From assembly GCA_012845835.1 (NCBI GenBank), contig JABAKD010000009.1, forward strand, positions 3,944,904 through 4,008,903: DNA of 64,000 bases. The letters run 5' to 3'. Origin of the DNA: Undaria pinnatifida. Lineage: Eukaryota > Sar > Phaeophyceae > Laminariales > Alariaceae. Each line of letters begins with the position of its first letter. Position 1 is the first letter of the stretch. Below the pieces are notes generated by a model. That model made no database searches. It worked only from the letters and a program-made list of their open reading frames with translations, and was not told the origin of the DNA. A program made the translations under genes and the position numbers. Positions 44,632 to 57,122 of the stretch are shown one piece after another.

Positions 44632-46664
44632 CTGCGCAGCGCCGACGGACGTTTAAGTAAGCGTTGTCACATGCGGGCTAGGATAAAGGTGCACTATACA
44701 GTGTTTTCTGCGGTTCCCGACATTACGATAGCAATACCTGATCAACAACCTGAGACATGGAGAAGTACAGATATGCCACTTGACGAGAAACCCTATGGTC
44801 TTGGTATATAAAGCTCAAGAGTTCGAACTGCAATGGAAAAATGGTGGCTATCTTAGCGCTAAAAAGCGCTGTCCACCAAAAGCCGTTTGAGGCAGAAAGT
44901 GACAAAGTCACCGCAGCACGCATCCTTAGCCTACCTACCACCAATAGTGCCACGACGTTAGAAAAATCCGCTACCACCGTTAGTGCAGCTTCGGACGCGC
45001 GCTACAGTAGGAAACACACGCCGCGATAGACGTGTCACGTATTGACTGAAACGGGCTCGGAAACACGTGGCTCTTTGACTCACAACTCGTCTACATGGTC
45101 TTTCGTACTTTACAGTAGGTAGGGTTCGTTGTATGGGTACAGGCCATGGAGGTTGTTCATCTTTGAAAAGTAAGTTTCAGTCCAAGTCAATTATTGCGTT
45201 GGGTATAAATCTCCCGAAGTAAGCACTCACAAAACACATGTATTAAGAAATGATACACGTCCACCGTGCTACGTAGCATGCGTCCATAACTGAGGCTCGT
45301 AATCACTGACGAGCTGTACGGTCTCCATCCCCCAACCCACGCAAAAACACAAAGCAGGCATGACCCATAGACGTTCTCCCAGGCTGGTGGTCAAATTGAA
45401 CTGTCATGGTTGACTGCACATACTCAATCGAAGGTGGGAGGGTTACCCACAACTTCACGACTGAGTTACGTATAATACCTATCTCGGAAAGGTCTTCAAA
45501 CTTGTTTTTGTTGCCAAAAAGAAAACGAACGCTTTGCTTCATGAGCCTCTGACAGCAGAACAAAAGCAGTAACCCCCCTGCCGCGGCCCTAGTTTAGTCC
45601 ACATCGGGTCCGAAGTCACTGAGTAGTTCCTCAGCCGCTGAGCCCTGACATCACTTCAAAAACGCTAATGCATGCACCTCCTACAGTGAAGTACGTGTGT
45701 TCGACGCATGACTATTTCGTTTTTCCAAGTATTGTCACGTGAGGAGCTCTAGACTATACATCAACCCAAAAAAGTATATCGATGAAGCTAAGAGCACAGC
45801 CCAAGCAAGGGAGAGAGACCCATAGGCTACATAGGAACACGAAAATTACTCTTTTTAAAATGGCGATGCGACTACCTTGGGGATGTTAGCACCGCCATCC
45901 AGAAACCGTTACCCTATGAAGTAATATGCCCATCTCAGAACCCGCTGTTTTATACAACGACATAATTGTCTCGTATCGTTGGAAAAGTCCAGGGAGATCA
46001 GGTGAATTGGCTCTCATTGCGTGAATTATATCGGTAGGGACATTATAGGTAGACCGTCCAACACGCAAACAGTGGTAGGACGATATAGAACATTGCATTT
46101 GTCTACATGCAAATCAATATATCTGGAAACAGTTTGCCATGCACCTCCTACGTCCCCGGCAATATTGATATAGAAAGAGGTAAGGTTTTTGACGACCATG
46201 AAGGTGATCCATTCCATAGATAGATGTGGCACATGTGGGCAGGCAATGGCAAACGTCACACATTCCGACCGGGTAGCGTTATTGTTGTGTTTGCCGTCCG
46301 ATGACGTGCATCGTTAGCCTCATCGTTCGACCACTAATGAACGTTGCCACAGAGAGCAGAAGGAACCCACAGGAAATGTTCATATGTTGACAGTCTACCC
46401 AAGTACGCACCAAGTCTCCCTCCCTCCTGTACTCAATTCCGGCTAAGTATTGCTCTAAAATCTTCAGCTGCAGTGTTCTCTATAAATATTATTATCGTCA
46501 CACGCATGCTCACCAACCGTCTACACTATCGTTTACTTCCATATTGGACCTCCGTTTGAACTATTGCTATATTGCACATGCTACGGAACAGGTTCGCCTT
46601 TACGATTTTGAGGCATATTACACATGACGATTCTGTACACCACACTCAAACATATATGTATGTA

Positions 46665-47450
46665 TATGTATATATTATAAAAATTAAAATACACTCCAGC
46701 TGTGATATCGAATATTTTGTCGAAACCCATCTTTGCAAGCTGTGTGTGATACTCCCATCGCGCGTATTACGGGTTGTGTGTGTCTTCATTAAGGATATAG
46801 GTCGGCGACTCCCCTTGCAACTACAGTGTAGCTATCAGGGTCAACAGGGTGATGTTAGGCAGTCTGTGCGCGGAAACTATAAAACCCGTTTCTGAGGGGG
46901 ACAAAATCTGACAGCTGCGGAAGGAAATGCATCAGCTTATCAACTGAATCTTGTAAGTCAAACATCCGGTGAGGGGAGGGCGGAGTTTTAAAAGGGCGTG
47001 GGGGCCTGATTTTGATCAAAAGGGGGGCGGGAGGGTGGGAAAGGGGGGAGAGGACGGGTGGGGCAGGTCAATATGTGCATGAAAACAAAAAATATATATC
47101 TTGTGGGGGAGGGGGGGGAAATGTGGCGGGGGGGGGCCGGGGGCGGGAGGGGGGGGCTTTAGGTCGCATTTATGTAGGGGTTTGCTATACGCCTTGTGCG
47201 AGGTGTAGGCGATGGTGCGGGTGGTGGGAAAGGAGGGGGCGTTGACGACGGGGGTGGGTGGCAATAACAGCAGCGGCATGGACGGCTCCGAAACGATACC
47301 GAGGCGACATCCAGGGCGTGGGAGTGTTTATTACTCTGGCGGATTTCGATAATAGGTGGGGCGTTTGAGCAGAAAAAAGCGAGTGAAAAAAAAAAAGAAA
47401 AAAAGCCGGGGGATGGGGGGAGGCGGGGAGGGTTTTCATAAGGTTTAGGT
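46665..47450 (-). repeat. C-rich element inserted in copy 2
   Basis: Copy 1 shows an unfilled site near 19815 (CATACATATTTTTC), while copy 2 carries about 0.78 kb here. Read on the minus strand it goes from GACCTAAACCTTATGAAAAC through C runs, the CCGCGCACAGACTG box and GCTTGCAAAGATG to CACAGCTGGAGTGTATTTTA. This is the same full-length element as 11109-11876, in reverse orientation. TA-rich sequence flanks both ends (possible TATATAT target duplication). It has no coding capacity or terminal inverted repeats. Confidence 0.75.
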
Positions 47451-47689
47451 CTATATATCATGTAAACTGAAATCAATCGCTTTTTGACGACCAACTCCAC
47501 GGCTGAGTTGCTGGCAATATGGATAGTTCGAAGAAAGAACGGCATTCCGATGTTTCGTTAGAAAAAAATCCCCGTCATCCACAACACGGTTATGCTTAAA
47601 TATTCCCCTCTATTAGAGCCAGCGTGCGTGATAGTGTGTATCGGTTTTATGTCACCCCTCCTCCACACCAAAAAAGGAAAACGGGTGGT

Positions 47690-48670
47690 AGAGAAGAAAT
47701 ACCAGATCAAGACCATGAACAAAAAGCGATTACGGAATTACGTAACATATAAAGCAAATGAAGACTTTAATGGCGAGATGAAGCAGGTATGTGCAGGGGT
47801 ATAATGGTTACTTTGTCAACGAGCAGGAAAGCCGACACGAGAAGAGCTGCATTAAGAGCACAGAACAGTCAACAGTGAGGATCTCGAAGAGTGAACGCGA
47901 AATACTCGGAGAAGACTACTGCACGCTAGGAGCACCCACAGCCAACGAAATAGTCATCGCACAATTCGAGAAAAATATCAACACGTGGGCAGAGGCAAGT
48001 GTAGGGGGGCCAGAAAGTGAAGACCGTCGTCCGGACGGGTTACGGACATAGAGTTTGCAGGAGAAGAAGTAAAGAAGTTTGGAGCTAAACATAAAAAGAG
48101 AAAGGCTTCAGAGACATCAAATGTTTGTGGAACAACTTCAAAAGTACGCGGGAGACGGTATGCGTACAATGATTGTTATGTTGTATTATTGGATATGGAA
48201 TAACGAGTGCGGGCCTTGAGGTGGAGAAAAGGAGCAGTAAAAATAGTAGTGACGTATTTAAGAGAGGAGACGAGGCCGACCCGGAAAACTACTGATGGTT
48301 AACGCTATTGAGAGCCGTAGGCAATACATTGAGTAAGATTTTGAAAGATAGAACGGGAAAACTATTGGAGAAGGACGAAATCAAACCAAGGGCAAGCAGG
48401 ATTTAGGCCAAAATATGCGTTTGTATAGATCATATGTACACATTACGAAAGATAATGGAAGCTAGGAAAGACGCCGTGCGAACGACGTACTGCTTGTTCG
48501 ATGTACCGAAGGTTATAACACAGTATGGCCGAATGGGTTGTAGAAAAAAATGTGGGAAATTGGAATCAGAAGAAAAGAGGTGGGGAATGATGAAAAATAT
48601 GACGGAGTGTGCAACAAGTGCTATGATGCAGACGGGGAAATATTCGAACACACGTGGGTTTGCGTTAAAT
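47690..48670 (+). mobile_element. LINE 5' part with reverse transcriptase, copy 2
   Basis: This is the paralogue of 20060-21065. It has GEDYCTLGAPTANEIVIAQ (about 47910), VMLYYWIW near 48180, IDHMYTLRKIMEARKDAV (about 48425) and TTYCLFDVPKV (about 48480). A piece WGMMKNMTECATSAMMQTGK (about 48580) is better kept than in copy 1. The LINE is cut at the same point as in copy 1 by triplet-rich sequence, and copy 2 has no 3' part. Confidence 0.82.
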
Positions 48671-49089
48671 TAACCTCAAAAAAAAATCCAAGCAAATAAT
48701 CCCGTCGAGCGAACTTTGGAGGAAGAATTCGCCAATAACGGCATGACAATTCCAATTTGAGTGAACAAACTAAGGTGAACTTCCATCAATAGTCCTATCA
48801 ACCCCAGGCACAAGGGAAGAAACGCCAGAGGGCACGAGGCCTCAACCCACACGGCAGCACACAGCAGACGCTGATCGCTGTACGCTGTGTTAGGCACCGG
48901 TCGACACAACACAACATTAATGCGGAGGCACCAAATAATAGCTGGGGAGGCATGGCGCGTACGCGCAACCTCAGGGGTACGTGCAAGAGAGCCAGCGCTC
49001 CCGCGCTCTCTACTCTTATGACCTCTTTCTCTACTACTGGGCCATGTCGCATTCTGTGCTGATTTTGACAACCACCGTCGCTATCTCAC

Positions 49090-49435
49090 AACGCTGTCGC
49101 CCAAGCCTCTACCGCCACCGCCACCCACTTTGCACGGCCACCGCCACCGGTACTGCTGCTGCTACTGCTGCTGCTGCTGCTGTGCGGCGGCTGTTTGTTG
49201 CATTTGAGGATGGCGTCTCCTGCGCCTGTTTCTGACAAGAAGAAAACCTGGCTGTGGTGTGTTGTGGTGATTATCGTGATGATCGAACCAGGCCGAGCCG
49301 CTGTGCCGCAACTCATCTTACGTGTCCATCGCCACCTTCACCTCTGCCCCCGCCGCCGCTGCTGATGCCGCTGCTGCTGCTGCAGCTGCGGCACTGCTAT
49401 TGCGCTGCTGCTGCTGCTGTGATGCTTTTTGTCTG
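49090..49435. repeat. CTG/GCC triplet-rich stretch, copy 2
   Basis: This is the partner of 21480-21880, with (TGC)n and (GCC)n runs near 49154-49195 and 49360-49425. Run lengths differ from copy 1. It is the last unit sequence before copy 2 ends. Confidence 0.8.
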
Positions 49436-49497
49436 ATGGTGTTGTGTTGGGCCTGCTTCTGTCGGTGAGTCGATTAGGTGCTACCGTAGCATGTCAA

Positions 49498-50105
49498 AAT
49501 TCGAAAACTGATGTTGACTCCCCGCTCTCCGTCTGTGATATGGAGGCCGTGTACGCCTTTTCTGCAATTCGTTCACCGCGAACACAATCAAAAGCATGCC
49601 GGAGTGAATCTGGCCTTTTTCTAGCATTATGAAGTGGTTTTTAGTTAACTATTTTTACGCAAGCTCCGGACAGTTTGTTGATATTTTACGAAGAAATAAA
49701 CCCGAACGATCTCAAACCGCAACACAGGGGGTTATAAATCCTGCGAGGGGGGCTCTTTGGTTGAAGTTGATCCTTAATCCTGTAAGCAGCAAGCCAGTTT
49801 TCATTGATTGCCTCACACACCCCACCCGCCTCACACAACTATATCATCTCCCTCTCCAAACGCTCTACATCAATCACCACCCTGCCTTGTAGGGCACGGA
49901 CACGAGGTAGATGCGGCTGCGCCACCATAGCTAGGCCGGGAGGGCCCTCTCTCGGCTGTGCTGTGGTGGGCTACTACTACTACAACTAGCTGCTGCTGCT
50001 GTGTCTTGGCGTTTGTCGCCATACACATCCGTGCTCTTGTCTTCGGTTGTGTGTGTCGCCACACGCACGCCCTTGTTTTACTCATCATGTATGTGTCTCG
50101 CGTTT
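49498..50105. other. Junction segment between copies 2 and 3
   Basis: About 0.6 kb separates the truncated end of copy 2 from the point where copy 3 enters in mid-unit. I found no match to it elsewhere in the window. A plus-strand open frame of 87 codons (49629-49892) lies inside, but it has no homologue here and resembles nothing I know. Short TAC and CTG triplet runs lie near 49973-50002. It could be inserted DNA or filler at a rearrangement breakpoint. No gene is called. Confidence 0.7.
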
Positions 50106-51521
50106 TCTTGACGTGTACGCGACTTCTGTGCTGAAGCCTTGAGTTGCGTAACGACATCGGTGTCGCGTTTCTCTCCCAGAGACCTCTACCTGACGATTAC
50201 CACATCGCCTTTTCGAGAGGTGATTCACAGCAGGGTAAACCATTTCAGTCCCCATGGAGTATCGATTGTGTCCTAGATTAAACACAATCCCGTCTCAATA
50301 CCACCCTTCTTGATCAACAGCGTCACCACACGCGCTTGCCCAACAAACGCCTATGTTTTAACGCGGATTGCGTCATTGTGAGCTGTCACGGCACACCCTT
50401 TACTCTTCCTTCCGCCATTGTTGTAATACCTCGACAAGACTCCATGGTCCCTTGACCTAAGCAGACGCGAAAGTACCAGGATCCGTAACACGCCCACGGG
50501 AGATGCTGCGTCCGGGCCTTCGAGTGCGTTTCGTTGTCCATCGAATCCAACCCTGCGTCACCAGATCCGACGGGCTACACAACCGAGACACGCGCAGGAG
50601 AACTGGTTTTTAAATCTTCACACAACTGCTGCGACGTGGACCCCTGTGGCTGCACCGCGACGAAATGAGGAACTGGTGCTGTATTCTGTGGCGAAGACCG
50701 TTTGAAAGCCTGGTGCGGCACCATGTTGGTGAGACAGTTAACCAGCGACGCAAGTCTCTCCCGTGTCACGAGAATGTACAGGTAGTCGGCATGCTCCCGC
50801 GAAGTTTGTTCAGGCGCACCATGTTCAGTCTTCGTGGTAACCACCGCTGCAGAGGGCGGTGTTGTTTCCAATAGCTCTATTGGTGGCACATGCAAGGGTC
50901 ATCTCGGTAATGTAGCTCTGGGCATGCTGAGTGGAGCCGGTAGTGGACTGCTGCTTCTTCTTGGCGGTCTGGCCTATAGCGCTGGCCATGGACGCCTTCC
51001 TGCCGCTTACCCTCGTCACGTTAGTTTCAATTCCCCCCTGCTTTTGAACTTGCATGCCACACACAAAACACTAATTTGCGACTACTAACTGTTCCGCTCT
51101 CCTTTTTCACGCCAGCGGCTTTCACACTCTCGCGATAAGCGTGCTAGCTAGCAGCAATTTCCTGGGGCTGCGTCATCGCAGCAGCCACTGACCTAGCGTC
51201 ACAACGCTTTGCCGTTTACAGGTATGCCGCATGGTTGGACTAAACAACAAATTGGCCTTATTGCTGCTTGGCAATTATGCTGAACTGTGCGGCATTATCA
51301 GACGTTTCGGGATCAAATCGCATCTTACTTTCCGCCTTAGGGGCACAACGTCAGTGGCTTAATTCAACCTTTAAGGCCCACCATCAGGCTTCACCAGCGT
51401 CATGAGCCATTTTTCAGCAAGGTATTCCCGCAGGGCAATGTTTTGAATCAGAACCGTCAAGTGTAAGGTAGACCGCTCGCATCCATTGTTTAAGCACATG
51501 GAATACATAGCGGGAAAATCC

Positions 51522-51681
51522 CTCATCACACGTTAATTGAACATCACCGGCAGCATACGGTTTAAGCGCTTTTGTTAGCTCCTTCTCCTCGTAGATATCG
51601 ACTCATCACACGTCACTTGAACATCAACGGCACCAAACGGTTTAAGGGCTTTCGTAAGCTCCTCCCCTGAGATATCGATCG
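51522..51681. repeat. 80-bp tandem duplication of two sequence variants, copy 3
   Basis: Units 51522-51601 and 51602-51681 align, but the second is almost identical to copy 2 (33858 onward). The first shares several variants with copy 1, for example AATTG, GGCAGCA and AAGCGC. This is the footprint expected from unequal exchange between two unit types. Confidence 0.75.
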
Positions 51682-51736
51682 TAGCTTTGTCATCGTAAAC
51701 CTCATCAGCCACCATCACTTGAGTCTCCGAGTCTAC
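51635..51736 (-). CDS. 34-codon constrained block, copy 3
   Basis: This is the copy 3 equivalent, open on the minus strand and reading VDSETQVMVADEVYDDKATI followed by DISGEELTKALKPF. It differs from copy 2 at three bases, all third codon positions. It lies partly in the second unit of the 80-bp two-variant duplication, which explains its closeness to copy 2. Confidence 0.57.
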
Positions 51737-53396
51737 GAGCTCTCACCTTCCCTCCAGCACCTGGTCTCCTCCATATTCGTACGTGATACGCATCTGCTGC
51801 TCGAACTGCGGAGGAGGCAACAAGTAATCCACGCTTATTCCCGAAGGCAACAACACCACCAAACAAAGTAGGTGGTCTATCTCCCCCAATCGTTACATTG
51901 ACTTCCGGAGTCAGCCGGCCCCCGGCATGGCCTCCACCTCTGTGGTAACCGCAACCTTCAGAATGGACCCCGCCTTCGCCCTGCGGTTATGCTCCACTTG
52001 CTGCTGTAGGTTCTCTTACCAAATTGAATTGAATTGCATCGACTCGCGAGTGCGGGCTTAGTGGTGTCAATTGCGAGGACCTCTCCTCGTGGGCTCGGAG
52101 TGCGTTTGTCCACCATGGCAAAGTTAATCGGTTATCACATGGGTAAATGCCATCCTATCGGCCATGGATTTTCCCGTCCATCTCTAAAGAGTCACTAGAA
52201 ACAGTAAGGGAAAATGGACACCCGTAACACATTTTATCCAATCCCTGCTATGAGCGGCAAAATGTGTAATGATGCGATCACCACGATACACAAACATTAG
52301 TTTTGGAGGCCGGCGCCAGACTAGCATTAATGCTGGCTATTGACCGACAAGATGTTGCCGTGAGTGCTGATAAGTAGTGCGAACTCCACGTGATTGCATG
52401 GGTATTGTTCGGTTCGCTAACATGCAGTTTTACCATCATTGATAACCAGTTAAGGTCCCCCTGTGGAGCAGGTTACAACGTGTCGGTTGCCCGCTCCAGT
52501 GCTTGTGAGGTCAATAATCGTACATGGAAACATCAAGTAGTATCAGCAGTCTGAGTCGTACAGGTTACCGGCGTAGGGCCGGTGTTTACAGCTGGCACAT
52601 GCCGAACTACCGAGTGGACACTACGGCACTACGTTCATGACAGCTTTCTCCAATAATCTCTAGCGCAAAATTTACGCCCTATAATATTCTTCCATGCAAA
52701 CAATGTGCACAACCATTCTGTCTTTTCTCGGTGTGTCCAATAGGCGCAATGTCAATACGTGCCGCAATAGAATGTGTTGGACCTAAAACACGGTTCTCAT
52801 TAACCTCTGGCGCTCAGACGTGACGCACCAAAATCCGTGCGTCGCCTATTTCTTGAACGCAATCGTGGTGGAAACCGTTGGACGTGTTGCTGCCGAACCA
52901 TACCCCAACATTTCTTTTCGTGTGACGTTTGCCAGATCTCGGGCGGACGTCGAATAGTTCTCGATATCTGTACTACGAGTACCGGCGACGTTCGACGATG
53001 TTCCAATGCGTGCTTCAGGCAAAAAACACGCCACACCTTTTTACGGCCTCATAACTGCCGTTTGGCGGCCACGTTCTATTCTGATAACAATCCCACAACC
53101 ACAAAATACACTATATACAAATATATTGTGCTGCGATTTGGTGGTCAGGCATTATCATTGTAATATTTAAACCTACCCACAACCCTAGCAACTATCGATG
53201 GCTGTGGTAGGTGTAGGCGCTCTTATATTATAGCTTGGAGCTTGCCAGATCCCGTCACGCAAGTAACCGCAACGATACCCCGTATGAGAAGCAGCTTGGC
53301 GACACACACACCCGTCTCACACTTTTATAGGCTGCTACCACAACGTATTTTTTGTGACTGTTTTTAACGGCCCAAACTCAGCGGTGAAAATGATAG

Positions 53397-53403
53397 TATA
53401 TCC
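53397..53403. other. Deletion junction, 7-bp microhomology, copy 3
   Basis: Copy 3 joins the equivalents of copy 1 8427 and 11887. Both parent sites contain TATATCC (8427-8433, 11881-11887) and the junction keeps one. About 3.45 kb was lost, including the SEVxWxCxVT repeats and the poly-C array. Confidence 0.85.
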
Positions 53404-54057
53404 CAGAAATTACTGTACCATCGCCGTTATAGAAACCCTGCCTCAACAATAGTGTGTGACCTTTGAGAAGGGGCACGTTTAGATTGCTTCCGGGAAACCA
53501 GACGAAGTTGGCCGGAAAAAGCATATTTCCGTCGCAATAAACAGAACAGCCGAAAGAACGGGACATGACACCTGAGGGGAAGGTTGGGGGAGAGGGGTAC
53601 TCAGGTTATGCGTGTTGGGAGTCGTATTACGATACACCCTCTCATCCCTACTATACCGAGGCGGAGCACGTCGGAGTTTCACCAACCAGCCAGGCATAGC
53701 TTACTATTGATGCGAAACCACGTCACGAGGTAGGCCAGTCGCATGTCGTGTGAACGGAACCTTTCCAAGAACAGCTCGTATATCGGATCTCGGCTCCTTG
53801 TGCCTACTTTCTTTCTTATAGATGACAACGCCAAGTGATTTTTTGTGTGGCCATTCAAGAGACAGCGATCAGGATTACGTTGCAGATGCCTCACTGGTGC
53901 CTAGGCGTATATGCACTTCACGCGATGCTATCATTCCACCTGTGCGGATTTAGGGTGTTCCACCCTGAACCATTTAATCTAATTCAATAACCATCATGGT
54001 TACTGTCAAAAATTAAATAAGGAAATATACCGGCACACGGCATGTGTAGCTTACGCA

Positions 54058-54522
54058 GTGTTCGGCATGTTTTATAGCGTTGTTGACAACGGACGCCGTC
54101 TCCAATACACTTATATAACCTTATACAGCGTCAGTGACCAATGTGGCAAACGCCGGGCGTTGCAGCAATATTGTTACTCACACGTTCGTCTGTCAAGCAG
54201 GTGCACCTCTTGGGTTCTCCGTTTCCTTGCTCAGGATTATATGTTGTACCTCACCAAAGCACAACTGATTGTACAACCTGGTCAGCAACCCCACGGCCTC
54301 GGTATGGACAGTATTTGTACTGCCCTGACCAGAACGACATTTCAGCGACTTCGGGGTTCAAGAATACCCATCGTTCAGAGAATGGCTTTGTTCAAAAGCT
54401 TTACCTCTCTAGCGTATCACGTGTCTATTACTAATATTATTTTTCTATCCAACTTACACATAAATGAGCTTCGCGTGGTACCCAAAGTTGGTATATTTTT
54501 TTCCGAGACAGGTGTACCGTAA
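54058..54522 (+). other. 154-codon open frame, copy 3, shared partly with copies 1 and 2
   Basis: The frame begins MFGMFYSVVDNGRRLQYTYI and includes AQDYMLYLTKAQLIVQPGQQ. Copy 2 is open over 92 codons (39752-40030) and copy 1 over 64 (12520-12714). Of 29 base differences between copies 2 and 3, 13 are at third, 11 at second and 5 at first positions, which is too weak to prove coding. A second plus frame and a minus frame are also largely open. No domain is recognised. Copy 3 lacks about 75 bp just after the frame compared with copy 2. Confidence 0.3.
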
Positions 54523-57032
54523 ATGTGACCAAAAGCAAAAAGAGAGGGCCGGCCTCTGATTGACATGGGTTGCGGGGCATACAGGTGTGCACGCAGTTGA
54601 TTCGGGATCAATCTTGCAAAACACTGACAACGTTCTTAGCAGTGCTTGGTGCTAAATTTTGTGGAAGGTCGACATTCAACGGTCAGCGGTAGTCTGTCCA
54701 GACCTTTCTAGCGGTTACGCTGAAGTTCGAATATCCGATAGACCACTCGTGATATGGACGGGCACGTTAATTACTTTGTGTCTCGTGGCTGAAAGCGCGA
54801 GATAAAGATCTAGTAAAATTCAACGATGATCGATGAGCAGTTGGAAAGCTGAAACCTCATCGCGTAAAAAGAATGCGGACGCGCTGGGGAGGAGATGGGT
54901 CGACGCGCGTGCGTCAACGGCTTGCCTACAGCACGCTGAAATCATGCGAGGGACGAATAAAATGCAAGTCAAATTTTACACCTAGTACACAGTACACGAT
55001 CAAGCCATGTAACACGCGCTTCAGCATCGGTGGGTAGCACCTACATCTTCATGAGAACATCTACTCGTATTTCTCATCCAATTACTGACTTCGAGGTGCT
55101 ATCATTGCACATTCTGGCTTTCGAAAAAAATCGAACCAGTGGTGACCAGAGACAGGGAAGTGTAGCCTGATAAACAATCTCACGGCCTACTGCAGGTCAC
55201 TACCAAGAATGGCATCATAACGGTATCAAGCAGCTCTTCAGATAACTCCGTGCATGGATTACTCCAACTTCACGGTAGAGGTCAACCATCGTTATTCGGA
55301 GGATCCTTACTTGAGGAGGTCTGTCCCTCACCCAGAATAGGATTCCCATCAAAGTGAGAGTGAAGCCCGATGGAACTCGCGCCATGGCCTTGGATATACA
55401 AAAAACGAAATAATGTGAAGAAAGAAGGAACGAGCTCCGGACGATTGGGGTTGAGGGAGCAAGTCACTCGTGAAAGAAATTTGAAAACATGTGCTTCCCC
55501 TATTCAACGTAGCACGTGTCACACTTCCAAGGCGGTAATGATCGTATAGCGTGCCCACTACCGACACCATTATTAGCCATTGCAAGCTATCCAAACATGC
55601 AATCCTAGATTCATGAAATGGTTTGTTTGGGGCTTTTCACCAACGTTATATGTGGCACGGCGGTCAGTAATCACTTAGTTGAGGATTTGCGTGCTTGAAT
55701 CAAGAAAAGAGGAGGGGAAAACGACAACTAATAATAAACAGAACGCCTGCCCCGCGGGCTACGCTTCTTTCATGGGAGAGAACGGCGCAACATATAAGAT
55801 CTTTGGTGTATAATGGGCTCTCGATTTTTCGGTTTTTCTGAGCTCATCAACCTGATTTTCTTATCACTCTGTTCCTCGTGGGGCGCTATTGACTGTTTAA
55901 CCGGAAAAACTCTTATGAGCGAGGACGGTGTATACAAGCTTCGGCGTTCAGCCTCATGACAGCTTTCGATTGATGCGCCCAGCGCGTCAATTCATAACAC
56001 ACGCATATAGTGCTACCTTTTTCGCATCATTCGTTCTTTATGTGGGTGAATCACGTGTACCGCAGTTTAAGCGTACGGGGTTTTAGCCTCAAATCTCAAT
56101 CAGGGTACAAAGTTACTTAACTTGCAACGAAGCGCTTGAGAACGCGTATTGATAGGTGCCGCTCCTACCTTAACATGCGTCGCGGTTACAATAAGCTGTA
56201 GACTTACCTACGGTATCACCTTTTAGCACTTCTTACCGGAGGATCTGTGTACCTTTCGCCCACGGCAGAAAATGGTTAGTTTCGACACATGTTGATAACG
56301 AAATCTGATGAACAAACCCATGCGTTAGGCATGCAGCGAGCGTTTTGTGATTTGCTCTGGCTGTTCACGTTCTACCTTTTGAGATGGACACAAACATATA
56401 GTCTATTCTCTATAGCAGAAGGAAAAGAATTCCCGATCGTGAATGTATACACCATCTCCGGAGCACCCACATGCGGTTGCATCCTTCAATTGCCTTGGAG
56501 AAATAAAAAACGTCTACAGATGAGGGAGGAGAGCTTTCTATATGACCCCGGATCTGAGACACTGCTCGGAGGATGAGAGCGCGAGAGAAGTGCCAGGAAA
56601 ATGAAATAGATTGGATCAAGAAGAACAAAACAAATGGCAGATTATCTAACCATCAACGGGGGTCGTGACGTAGTTCGGCTAAAGTCTACCACTTTCTTTC
56701 GTATTTGGGAAGAAAAGGCGGTAGATGCAAATTGATTTTGAGACAGAGGGGAAAATCGCCAGGAATCGTTCAGTGTCACGCCCCAAACCGCGGGTTGGGT
56801 CACGGTTTTCTTCAAACTTCACAGGTCGAGACCGCGTGCTACGTACGATTAAGGTCGCAGTATGTCGCTGAAAAATACCAGGTATTGTTTTCTGAATGAT
56901 GAGGCTCCGTAATCACTCAACTCTTTCCGTCGCAATCTTGTTCTGGTTTTGAGAAAGATTTTGCGGTACAACCTGGCCCATACGATTTATCGTCGGATAG
57001 CGAAATAATGAGAGTAACCCTCACTCTTATTA

Positions 57033-57122
57033 GACCCGACCAGACCCGACCAGACCCGACCCGACCCGACCCGACCCGACCCGACCCGACCCGACCCGAC
57101 CGGACCGTGGACCCGACCCGAC
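57033..57122. repeat. (GACCC)n microsatellite, copy 3
   Basis: This pentanucleotide tract begins with three CAGACCCGAC units and continues as pure CCGAC units. It stands where copies 1 and 2 have poly-C. Both strands are open through it (for example the plus frame with RPDPT repeats), but this is simple-sequence translation, not a gene. The following 57123-57330 has no partner in the other copies. Confidence 0.95.

Larger units (their letters stand above)
27331..49497. repeat. Tandem unit copy 2, right end missing
   Basis: This block is colinear with copy 1 from unit position 1 to about 21930. The offset drifts from 27330 at the left to about 26750 near the beta-helix exon because of indels. 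Similarity ends abruptly after the trinucleotide-repeat region, where copy 1 continues and copy 2 switches to sequence without a partner. Copy-specific changes are a 281-bp tandem duplication (41871-42432) and a C-rich insertion (about 46665-47450). The last 5.4 kb of the unit are absent. Confidence 0.92.
50110..52020 (-). pseudogene. Degenerate minus-strand coding region, copy 3 (3' end absent)
   Basis: Copy 3 enters inside this region, so the part equivalent to 4540-5150 of copy 1 is missing. Well kept pieces are a 106-codon frame (50575-50895), GRKASMASAIGQTAKKKQQS (50825-51064), STLHLTVLIQNIALREYLAE (about 51470-51415) and LLPSGISVDYLLPPPQFEQQ followed by MRITYEYGGDQVLEG (about 51860-51760). 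The last piece is open where copy 2 is broken, which supports an ancestral minus-strand reading. The function is unknown. Confidence 0.48.
50106..57020. repeat. Tandem unit copy 3, left part
   Basis: Similarity to the unit resumes at the equivalent of copy 1 position about 5150 (copy 2 about 32436) and remains high to the (GACCC)n tract. In sampled stretches, for example around 55240-55480, it is closer to copy 2 than to copy 1. It lacks the unit interval 8434-11887 through one deletion with a junction at 53397-53403, and so lacks the poly-C array. It also carries the 80-bp two-variant duplication at 51522-51681. Confidence 0.9.
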
